In this document: in pieces, positions 1-5,105 of the stretch | How the letters are laid out: each line of letters opens with the position of its first letter | Numbering within the stretch: the first letter of the stretch is position 1 | Source: Candidatus Pacearchaeota archaeon | GTDB lineage: Archaea > Nanoarchaeota > Nanoarchaeia > Pacearchaeales > GW2011-AR1 | DNA length: 9,156 nt | Direction of reading: 5' to 3' | NCBI GenBank assembly: GCA_002690445.1 | Contig: NZER01000069.1 | Span: 1-9,156 of the forward strand | Notes under the pieces: generated by a model | Told to the model about the DNA's origin: nothing | Databases searched by the model: none | The model's input: only the letters and a program-made list of their open reading frames with translations | Program-made: the position numbers and the translations under genes

Positions 1-416
1 CAACGTATCCTGATGATTTCGAGAATCCGGAATACGTAAGAATATCTTTAGCGATGTTAAATTTTCTTAATACTCCTCTGCTTTACTCAGAGACGCGAAA
101 ACTAGAGCGTTCTGTACGTAGAGACTTAGAGCGCACAACAGGCGCGAAAGGATACTGGGACGATCCAACATATGAATCTAATCTAATCATCCTACGAAGG
201 CCGCAGCGCAGAGTATCGTATAACGATGAGGATGAGGGTCCTATGCACCATGATTTCCAATGGTGGACATCAGGACACTTCCGTAACCAATACTATCCAT
301 CTCTGGGAGATGTAGACGATCCTCATTCCCATAAATTGATATGGATCGATCATTTTCTAAAGGGACCGAAAGATAAACCCATCCGCACAAAGCCAACAAA
401 CCTAGTTGTGCAGTAA
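1..416 (+). CDS. C-terminal part of an unidentified phage protein (5' end outside window)
   Basis: The reading frame is open from nucleotide 3 to the TAA at 414-416, so the first ATG inside the window (54) need not be the true start; the residues before it (TYPDDFENPEYVRIS...) read naturally into it. The visible 137 residues are charged and soluble. Near the C terminus they carry an aromatic/His-rich stretch (HHDFQWWTSGHFRNQYYPSL) followed by HKLIWIDHFLKGPKDKPI. From memory, a similar signature (GHWRNQ-x-YPS, then H-x-x-IWI-x-x-x-x-KG) occurs in the C-terminal parts of uncharacterised actinophage proteins; its function is unknown to me. The next gene starts 9 bp after the stop, consistent with an operon. 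Partial status is secure; the family comparison is only recollection. Confidence 0.7.
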   Translation, partial: TYPDDFENPEYVRISLAMLNFLNTPLLYSETRKLERSVRRDLERTTGAKGYWDDPTYESNLIILRRPQRRVSYNDEDEGPMHHDFQWWTSGHFRNQYYPSLGDVDDPHSHKLIWIDHFLKGPKDKPIRTKPTNLVVQ

Positions 417-425
417 GATTAGAAT

Positions 426-815
426 ATGTCCACATTAATTGTCATACTGCTGATCATCTCTAGCGTAGTTCTAGTCGGTATTAATGTTGCTCTGCTTCTC
501 TATACGAAGCTCATATACGACGTTAGCGTGTCGGTTCTAAAGGTTAGTGAGAAGCTGTTGACCGAGACGGTGATAATCAAGGATGAGACGATCATCATCA
601 GAAAAGATACTCGAATTATTAAAGAAGAATCCAGTAAGGTTCGGGAACTGACAGAATTGAATGTTCGAATTTCAGGAGGCACTACAACAGACACCCGTAG
701 CCAACTAACCGGACATGACCGTATAGAGATACCAGATGAAACGGAGCCACAGGAAGTGAGTCCTATGCTTGCAAATATAATATTGGGCGGAGAAATACCG
801 GACAAACAAACGTAG
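426..815 (+). CDS. Small single-pass membrane protein with a charged, probably helical tail
   Basis: A protein of 129 residues. Residues 3-27 form one strongly hydrophobic segment (LIVILLIISSVVLVGINVAL), a signal anchor with no obvious cleavage site. Residues 30-80 alternate aliphatic and charged positions (for example KVSEKLL and KEESSKVREL), which suggests an amphipathic helix or short coiled coil outside the membrane. The C-terminal 50 residues are polar and Pro/Glu-rich and look disordered. No catalytic motif is visible. The gene lies 9 bp after the preceding stop and 8 bp before the redox gene, so it is probably co-transcribed. No strong Shine-Dalgarno is present; the start was chosen because the membrane segment follows at once. 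A TAGAAT hexamer directly abuts the ATG, and the same ATTAGAATATGT string occurs at 7498-7509. Function unknown. Confidence 0.75.
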   Translation: MSTLIVILLIISSVVLVGINVALLLYTKLIYDVSVSVLKVSEKLLTETVIIKDETIIIRKDTRIIKEESSKVRELTELNVRISGGTTTDTRSQLTGHDRIEIPDETEPQEVSPMLANIILGGEIPDKQT

Positions 816-823
816 AGGTAATA

Positions 824-1048
824 ATGGAAATAACAGTTTATACATCAAATGGTTGAGGCCCGTGCATGGCAACCAAGGCTTGGTTGAGCAAAAACGGACA
901 CAGCTATACCGAAAAGAACATCTCTACTGATAGAGAATACGCCAGTGAACTGATGGGGTTGGGATTTAGAGTTACTCCTGTAGTAGTAGCTGGCAGTCAG
1001 ATGCTAGCCGGATTTAATCCTAATAAATTACAAGAGATTCTCGCTTAA
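824..1048 (+). CDS. Glutaredoxin/thioredoxin-like protein with in-frame TGA at the CxxC motif (candidate selenoprotein)
   Basis: Read from the ATG at 824, which has a good Shine-Dalgarno (AGAGG, 814-818, spacer 5), the frame gives MEITVYTSNG, then TGA (854-856), then GPC and a complete thioredoxin-fold protein of 74 residues. The beta1 strand (ITVYTS) leads into what should be the CGPC active site, with TGA exactly where the first, nucleophilic Cys belongs and Cys14 as the resolving Cys. The conserved cis-Pro motif (VTP, residues 50-52) and the family's C-terminal G-F-x-P-x-x-L follow. Length and layout match NrdH/glutaredoxin-type redoxins, which reduce disulfides, for example of ribonucleotide reductase. 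TGA is an ordinary stop in neighbouring genes, so global recoding is unlikely. A SECIS-like hairpin follows (870-886). I therefore infer selenocysteine insertion. Alternatives are a nonsense mutation or sequencing error, or a shortened product from ATG 866, which would lack the active site. Confidence 0.75.
870..886 (+). promoter_or_regulatory. Bacterial SECIS-like hairpin downstream of the in-frame TGA
   Basis: CAACCAA (870-876), GGC (877-879) and TTGGTTG (880-886) form a perfect 7-bp stem, or a 6-bp stem with apical loop AGGCU. It begins 13 nt after the TGA at 854-856. Bacterial SECIS elements lie within the coding region just after the UGA and have a small apical loop with a G in its first positions; the E. 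coli fdhF loop is AGGUCU. Position and loop both fit. That it recruits SelB is inference. Confidence 0.55.
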
Positions 1049-1059
1049 GCTGTGAGAAT

Positions 1060-1548
1060 ATGAGTCCATCACAAAACTTTAAAAGCAACTGTCACCATTA
1101 TTTTGTCATTGATTCTCCACAGGGATACTGGTCAAAAGCCAACTGTAAAAAATGCGGCCTAATAAAGGCGCTAGGAAACTCTGACGATAATCCCCATATA
1201 ACAGAAAGTAGCAGGATTGAGTTCTTAAAGAACTCTGGAGTTGATTTTAACAACCTGTGTGCCAAAGATAAACGAGAGTGGTTAAAACCATATGTTCAAA
1301 AATATGGAATCCAACAAACCGCTAGATTACTAAACAAACCTACATCCTCAATTGGAAAATGGGCAGAGGGATTATCACGATTTCCCAGAAATTCTCAGAA
1401 ATATTCAAAAGAATTCAGATTTCAAGCTATTTTGGAATATACCATAAAAAAGAATTTCTATGGTGTAGCCAAGCAGCTACAGATACCCAGATCAACCCTG
1501 CAGTCATGGGTTCGAAAATATGCTATATCAGGCACAACTACATCTTGA
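1060..1548 (+). CDS. Putative DNA-binding protein: N-terminal zinc motif plus two helix-turn-helix segments
   Basis: A protein of 162 residues. The N terminus has a compact metal-binding pattern, C11-H12-H13 then C29-x2-C32-G, with the spacing H-x3-I-x4-G-x3-S-x3-C-x2-C-G that I recall as a small zinc module in phage and environmental bacterial proteins. Two similar helix-turn-helix segments follow: residues 82-101 (YGIQQTARLLNKPTSSIGKW) and 133-154 (YGVAKQLQIPRSTLQSWVRK). Both have the A-x-x-L-x-x-x-x-S-x-[IL]-x-x-W core of transposase-type (IS3/psq-like) HTHs. There is no transposase catalytic domain, and no inverted repeats flank the gene, so it is more likely a regulator or a homing/recombination accessory. 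It starts 11 bp after the redoxin stop, with GTGAG just upstream. Its TGA stop overlaps the -35 of the promoter at 1545. Confidence 0.75.
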   Translation: MSPSQNFKSNCHHYFVIDSPQGYWSKANCKKCGLIKALGNSDDNPHITESSRIEFLKNSGVDFNNLCAKDKREWLKPYVQKYGIQQTARLLNKPTSSIGKWAEGLSRFPRNSQKYSKEFRFQAILEYTIKKNFYGVAKQLQIPRSTLQSWVRKYAISGTTTS

Positions 1549-1575
1549 CAAATCCCTTCAATATAACTGTATTAT
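1545..1575 (+). promoter_or_regulatory. Sigma70-like promoter, possibly giving a leaderless mRNA
   Basis: A perfect TTGACA (1545-1550) is followed after 19 bp by TATTAT (1570-1575). The -35 overlaps the TGA stop of the upstream gene. The predicted start of transcription, 6-8 nt after the -10, falls on or beside the ATG at 1583, which has no Shine-Dalgarno. This predicts a leaderless transcript. The same TTGACA-N19 layout recurs at 6873. Confidence 0.5.
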
Positions 1576-1582
1576 TATATAG

Positions 1583-1819
1583 ATGATCATACGATACGGT
1601 GTTAAGTTAGAGAACGAGAAACTTCCGAAAGTATTCATTAGAAAAGAGACCTCCGTTCCCATGCGTGGGGATGAAGTTGTCCTGCACGACGAAGCTAACA
1701 ACCGGATCATCTATTGCGTGGTTCATCGAAGAGAGTGGGTTTTAAACAGCCCGCTTGAGAGCGATGACAGCGACGATACAGTGAATATCTATTTAACGGT
1801 AAGAAAGTATGGTGAATAA
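1583..1819 (+). CDS. Small protein of unknown function
   Basis: A protein of 78 residues that I do not recognise. It is rich in alternating hydrophobic/charged stretches (MIIRYGVKLE, PKVFIRKE, GDEVVLHD, RIIYCVVHRREWVL, DTVNIYLTVRKYGE), which suggests a small all-beta fold. It has one Cys and no metal-binding pattern. An acidic patch (ESDDSDD) sits in the last third. The ATG has no Shine-Dalgarno but lies 7 bp after a good -10, so leaderless translation is plausible. Its TAA stop is directly next to the following gene (TAAAATG, 1817-1823), which indicates translational coupling. The opposite-strand frame here has no support of its own. Confidence 0.65.
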   Translation: MIIRYGVKLENEKLPKVFIRKETSVPMRGDEVVLHDEANNRIIYCVVHRREWVLNSPLESDDSDDTVNIYLTVRKYGE

Positions 1820-1820
1820 A

Positions 1821-2009
1821 ATGGCGGATTATTGCGTAACGGTTCTGGTTAAGGCCAAGATCCACTACGACGACCACCCCGATACCGGGGAGGAGGTGGC
1901 TGCTCACGCAGCCTCCGACTTCATTACGCAGGTAATTAACCGGGGAGATGAGGACGAATGCCTCAACTATGAAGTAATTTCTACAGATGTAGTAAAAAGT
2001 TTTAATTAA
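1821..2009 (+). CDS. Small acidic protein of unknown function
   Basis: A protein of 62 residues from the ATG at 1821. I prefer this start because GGTGA (1811-1815) sits 5 bp upstream and the ATG follows the previous TAA by one base. The alternative ATG at 1809 adds four residues (MVNK) and overlaps the previous gene. The sequence alternates beta-like (YCVTVLVKAKIHYDD) and helix-like (EEVAAHAASDFITQVINRG) stretches and ends in another strand-like segment (YEVISTDVVKSF). This beta-alpha-beta pattern resembles small phage proteins of unknown role. There is no catalytic or metal motif. It is probably in an operon with both neighbours. Confidence 0.65.
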   Translation: MADYCVTVLVKAKIHYDDHPDTGEEVAAHAASDFITQVINRGDEDECLNYEVISTDVVKSFN

Positions 2010-2022
2010 TACAAAGGTAAGA

Positions 2023-2712
2023 ATGACCACACAAGATAACCCAACTAATTATTTAGTGATATTGATGGATTACGGAGATATGAAAATTAACGTAATTAAA
2101 GAAGTAAGAGATGAAGTGTCACTGAGCTTAAGTGCGTCAAAAGACTTGGTTGAGAGTGCGCCATCTATTGTGAAGGCCAATTTAAGCGAGATAGAGGCTA
2201 AAGCTTTAAAAGCAAGACTTGCCAAGCATGGGGCTACCGTACGCATTGGACGTAAGTTTGACGACATGCCTGTCGGTGTTGATTCTATTTTCTTTGCTGA
2301 CGACGAATCCACAACAGATCCTGACTACAACATTATTATCGATGCGCAGTTGGATCGTATTAAATCTCTATGGGAAGATCGCAATAGCTGGAATGAGGGA
2401 CAGGGTGAGTGGACGTGGAAAAAACGGGAACGTTTTGAGATGTTGATCTTGTTAACCACTCTCAGAGACTCTACTGCTACGCTCAATGGGCTACTCAAGA
2501 CATACGTTTCTGATATTGACAACCCGTCTTCTGCATGGAAGCAGCTACTGGATATCTATACGAATCCTAAAATTACAGACCCGTTCAACGCACTGAAAGA
2601 AGCAGGGGGCGTTAGTCCTACGCATCTTGCGGAAACCAGAAACAGAATCGCACGCATATTAAATATAGAATCACCTTTTACAAAAGAAGAAGGGGAGTCC
2701 GCGTCAAAGTAA
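2023..2712 (+). CDS. Protein with an N-terminal ribosomal bL12 C-terminal-domain-like fold
   Basis: A protein of 229 residues. Residues 10-75 resemble the C-terminal domain of ribosomal protein bL7/L12: YLVILMDYGDMKINVIKEVR, then SLSLSASKDLVESAP, then an acidic helix (LSEIEAKALKARLAKHGA) and the closing strand TVRI. These correspond to the bL12 segments F-x-V-x-L...K-x-x-V-I-K-x-V-R, G-L-x-L-x-E-A-K-x-L-V-E-x-x-P and A-x-x-L-K-x-x-L-E-x-x-G-A-x-V. In bL12 this domain recruits EF-Tu, EF-G and IF2 to the ribosome. The bL12 dimerisation domain and hinge are absent. Instead there is a 150-residue tail of helical character (KRERFEMLILLTTLRDS...) that I do not recognise. GGTAAG precedes the ATG. 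The gene is the last before the repeat array, 20 bp from its first element. Virus-encoded bL12 is known; this fused arrangement is unusual. Confidence 0.75.
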   Translation: MTTQDNPTNYLVILMDYGDMKINVIKEVRDEVSLSLSASKDLVESAPSIVKANLSEIEAKALKARLAKHGATVRIGRKFDDMPVGVDSIFFADDESTTDPDYNIIIDAQLDRIKSLWEDRNSWNEGQGEWTWKKRERFEMLILLTTLRDSTATLNGLLKTYVSDIDNPSSAWKQLLDIYTNPKITDPFNALKEAGGVSPTHLAETRNRIARILNIESPFTKEEGESASK

Positions 2713-2732
2713 GTGTCTTCCCTGAAATTTTG

Positions 2733-3766
2733 TAACCATCCAGATGGAGAGCACCAGTCTTTTTGAGTGAGTCAAAAAGGACAAGAGTTCCAATAAAAGA
2801 AGAGCGAGACAAAGGTCCCAAAAGCAACAGTGAGGTTTATCGAACCAGTTCCAATGAAAGTAACAGGTGATGAGAGTGAGACACTGGTTGGAAGAGCACC
2901 AAAAAGGCCAATCGAACCAAAATATGCGAAAGCAACACGTATCGAGAGTAAGTCATAGTTAATACAGCGCCACAAAGATATAACGAACCAGTTCCAGTGA
3001 AAGTACCAGAGGGTGAAAGTGAACCCGGTTTTTATAGAGTACCAATAGAGACAAGTGAGTCATCAGTGAAGAGAGATCTACATCACCAAACGAACCCTAA
3101 AGGGCTGAAAGCAACATCTGTAAAGAGTGAACCACCAATCCGGAAAGTAACAGGCGACTAAAGTGAATCACCACACACGACAGCACCATTTCAAAGAAAT
3201 GAATCCTCGCACACGACAGTACCATCGAGAAGAAATGAAACCGATGTAAATGAAAGCAACACCGATGACAAGTGAACCCCAGTCGCAGAAAGCAACATGT
3301 TAAGGAAGTGAGTCCTTATTACTGACAGCACCATTTACCACGAACGAACCATATGAATAGAAAGTAACATGTTAGTGAAGTGAGCCACGAGTCCGAAAAG
3401 CAACAAGAAATGCCAGTGAACCATATTTGACGAAAGCACCATTCATTAAGAGTAGTCACGATTACCGACAGCAACACCTCAACTAAACGAACCATTGGCA
3501 TAGAAAGTAACAGCACGACCAAGTGAGCCACTTCTATCGATAGCACCAATATCAGAAAGCGAACCCAAGCTGATGTAAATAAAGCAACATCGGTAGCTAG
3601 TGAACCACGCATTCCGGAAAGCAACACATCATAGAAGTGAGTCACGCCGATCGATAGCACCATGAGCATGCAGCGAACCCATAGGCCCAAGAGCACCAAA
3701 GTGAGTAAGTGAACCATTTGATCATGAAAGCACCACCAACTGGTAGTGAGCAAATAAACAGCACCT
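2733..3766. repeat. Array block 1 (about 58 elements)
   Basis: Core starts run 2733 (B), 2751 (A), 2769 (B), 2787 (A) and so on to 3730 (A), 3748 (B) and 3761 (A), alternating throughout. Irregular steps are 19 bp (to 2824, 3111, 3256, 3621, 3730), 17 bp (to 2967, 3092, 3453), one of 23 bp (3561 to 3584) and one of 13 bp (3748 to 3761). The first elements (TAACC, GTTCC, GAGAC) and the one at 3075 are degenerate. The block ends in a hairpin (3762-3781). Confidence 0.85.
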
Positions 3767-3781
3767 GTAACTGAGCAGGTG
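3762..3781. repeat. Hairpin at the end of array block 1
   Basis: CACCTG (3762-3767) and CAGGTG (3776-3781) form a perfect 6-bp stem around an 8-base loop, with one more possible G-U pair. The 5' arm is made from an A-type core, so the hairpin uses array sequence. No T-run follows on either strand, so it is not a typical intrinsic terminator. Confidence 0.6.
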
Positions 3782-3786
3782 TAACT

Positions 3787-3950
3787 ACTAATAGGGGGGT
3801 ATGAGCCAAAGGGGGGGTACTCCCACTGTGTTAATCGGAAAAGAGAATCTGTTAGAGAGAATGAGTCGAAAGACACTAGGAAGTATGGGTACGTGCGGGT
3901 TGAGGCCCACGGCCCATTTCAGAAAATGGCTAAAGCCACCCAGCTTGAAA
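3787..3950. other. Degenerate island within the array
   Basis: The 18-bp rhythm is lost here. Only scattered cores remain (GAGCCA at 3803, GAATC at 3845, GAGTC at 3863). G-runs (3794-3799, 3811-3817) and a GGGGGTAC octamer (3813-3820) stand out; the octamer is also one arm of the hairpin at 4594-4613. A plus-strand frame from ATG 3801 stays open to 4043 but runs into array elements and has only a G-run directly upstream. I see no good evidence that it is a gene. It may be a decayed array segment or the remnant of an inserted gene. Confidence 0.45.
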
Positions 3951-4046
3951 GTTACATACTCTATGAGCGAGCCACGTCTCAAGAAAGCACCACCTATAGT
4001 AAGCGAACCATTCCATTCGATAGCAACACTAGGCCATGAGTGAACC
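3951..4046. repeat. Array block 2 (6 elements)
   Basis: Core starts are 3951 (GTTAC, A), 3969 (GAGCC, B), 3987 (GCACC, A), 4005 (GAACC, B), 4023 (GCAAC, A) and 4042 (GAACC, B), at 18-bp steps except the last (19). It is followed by 63 bp of AT-rich non-array sequence, then one isolated A core (4110-4114) immediately before the start codon at 4115. Confidence 0.8.
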
Positions 4047-4114
4047 GCAAGGTTGTACACTTGGTAAAATAGGGAAATGATTTATCTAGAACAAAATATG
4101 CCAGTAGGAGCAAC

Positions 4115-4393
4115 ATGGTAGACCGGAGGAAGTGCGAGATCGTTAGCGCTGACACCAACGTGCGATGTCATCGCGAGGTACGCTACATCATCTCTATACA
4201 CGATGATAGCGCTATACCTAACCTTGCCCCTGTGCATGCGCCTAAAAACAATCTATACAACAGGTGGTGGAGAGTCTGCGGCACACACGACAGGTTGATA
4301 GGCAGGTATAACCTCATAGCGCAGGGATGGACCAAATCAGAATCTATCATGTGTGAAAGGGCCCCCGCCATGCGTGGTACATCACATGCATAG
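4115..4393 (+). CDS. Small zinc-motif protein encoded inside the array
   Basis: A protein of 92 residues with a likely metal site: C7, C18, then C55-x2-H58 in the string WWRVCGTHDRLIGRYNLIAQ. This C-x10-C...VCGxH layout resembles a treble-clef or zinc-ribbon. From memory, similar VCGTHD-x-L-x-G strings occur in small uncharacterised actinophage proteins. The start has a good Shine-Dalgarno, AGGAG (4106-4110, spacer 4), which overlaps an A-type array element (GCAAC, 4110-4114). Array elements resume directly after the TAG stop. The coding region itself shows no 18-bp periodicity, so it is a genuine insertion or separator and not an array artefact. The function is unknown. A role with the array (processing or regulation) is only suggested by location. 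Confidence 0.75.
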   Translation: MVDRRKCEIVSADTNVRCHREVRYIISIHDDSAIPNLAPVHAPKNNLYNRWWRVCGTHDRLIGRYNLIAQGWTKSESIMCERAPAMRGTSHA

Positions 4394-4404
4394 GTGCGCA
4401 CCTA
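4391..4404. repeat. 14-bp perfect palindrome at the gene/array junction
   Basis: TAGGTGCGCACCTA is self-complementary. It begins with the TAG stop of the gene at 4115-4393 and contains an A-type core (GCACC, 4398-4402). The next element (GAGCC, 4407) is only 9 bp away, and the regular 18-bp spacing starts from there. It could be a protein-binding site or a mark of how the gene entered the array. Confidence 0.6.
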
Positions 4405-4823
4405 TCGAGCCACAAGTCTCAACAGCAACATCTAACCGAAGCGATCCATCAACATCAATAGCAACATCTATCACGAGTGAGTCAACAATAGCGAAAGTAC
4501 CAGCTAGGCTGAACGAACCAATCATTCTGAGAGTACCACGGAAGAATAGTGAGTCATCATGAACGAGAGCACCAGCCGTTGCAAGCGAGTCGTGTACCCC
4601 CGTAAGGGGGTACAAGAAGGAACCATTAGTTGTGAGGGAACCAAGCTCCACAAGTAAGTCACTTTTAGCGAGAGCACCAAGAGTATCGAACGATCCATGA
4701 GACCAAGGGGACCAGATGATACGAGTGAGTCGAGAGGCTAGTGAGTACCAGTAAGGTGAAACGAGCCAAACAGATAACAAGAGCAACAATGCATAGAGTG
4801 AGTCCTATATGGACAGAGCACCA
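4398..4823. repeat. Array block 3 (about 24 elements)
   Basis: After the palindrome, cores run from 4407 (B) and 4425 (A) at 18-bp steps to 4587 (B). A GC-rich hairpin (4594-4613) replaces one A element. The rhythm resumes at 4620 (B) and continues to 4818 (A). Deviations are 17 bp (to 4709 and 4800) and 20 bp (to 4783). The A element at 4638 is GAACC instead of GYAMC. Confidence 0.85.
4594..4613. repeat. GC-rich hairpin with GNRA tetraloop in the array
   Basis: GTACCCCC (4594-4601), GTAA loop (4602-4605) and GGGGGTAC (4606-4613) make a perfect 8-bp stem with a GUAA tetraloop if transcribed. It occupies the place of one A element between B elements at 4587 and 4620. No T-run follows, so it is probably not a terminator; an RNA-processing or pause signal is possible. 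Confidence 0.75.
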
Positions 4824-4829
4824 TTCGAA

Positions 4830-5105
4830 ATGACTTCCCTCATTTGCTTATATGGGGGACATAGCGATTGCGCTTTAATGAAATGTCAATGCAAGTGTCA
4901 CAAGGAGATGGAACGAACCCTAAAGGATGAAAGTACCCGCTATCAAGAGTGGTCATTTTTCCTGAGAGCACCAGATAAAGCGAACGAGTCACGAAGCCCG
5001 AAAGGACCAGTTGATACGAACGAACCATTCCGTTTGAAAGCACCACCACAAGCAAGTGAATCATCCAAAACGAACGCACCAATGAATACGAATGAACCAG
5101 CATGA
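4830..5105 (+). CDS. Cys-rich mini-protein whose frame continues into the array
   Basis: The array is interrupted at 4824-4914 by about 90 bp without periodicity. That stretch encodes, from ATG 4830, a Cys/His cluster: C6, H11, C14, C19, C21, C23, H24 (CLYGGHSDCALMKCQCKCHK). This C..H..C....C-x-C-x-C-H pattern resembles very small zinc-binding proteins I recall from actinophages. The frame then stays open for about 62 codons through array block 4, where elements read as AP (A) and NEP or NES (B), until TGA at 5103-5105. Whether the array-derived tail is really translated is uncertain. No convincing Shine-Dalgarno is visible. An in-frame ATG at 4809 would begin within an array spacer. The N-terminal module looks real; the tail may be incidental. 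Confidence 0.45.
   Translation: MTSLICLYGGHSDCALMKCQCKCHKEMERTLKDESTRYQEWSFFLRAPDKANESRSPKGPVDTNEPFRLKAPPQASESSKTNAPMNTNEPA

Noticed and set aside
854..856. Genome-wide reassignment of TGA to an amino acid
   Set aside because: TGA ends other convincing genes (1060-1548, 5644-6003, 6079-6501), so TGA is a normal stop here.
1060..1548. Transposase of an insertion sequence
   Set aside because: Only HTH and zinc motifs are present; no DDE or Tyr/Ser catalytic region, no terminal inverted repeats or target duplications.
3319..3876. Long minus-strand frame through the array (185 codons), and similar ones at 4382-4789 and 4943-5404, with a 6-residue rhythm
   Set aside because: The rhythm is simply the 18-bp array read in a frame. 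Single-base changes in element spacing shift it from frame to frame, and no start signals precede these frames. A hexapeptide-repeat protein would need one continuous frame.
4353..4562. Plus-strand frame overlapping the end of the zinc-motif gene and array block 3
   Set aside because: No ribosome-binding site; most of it is array sequence in another frame.
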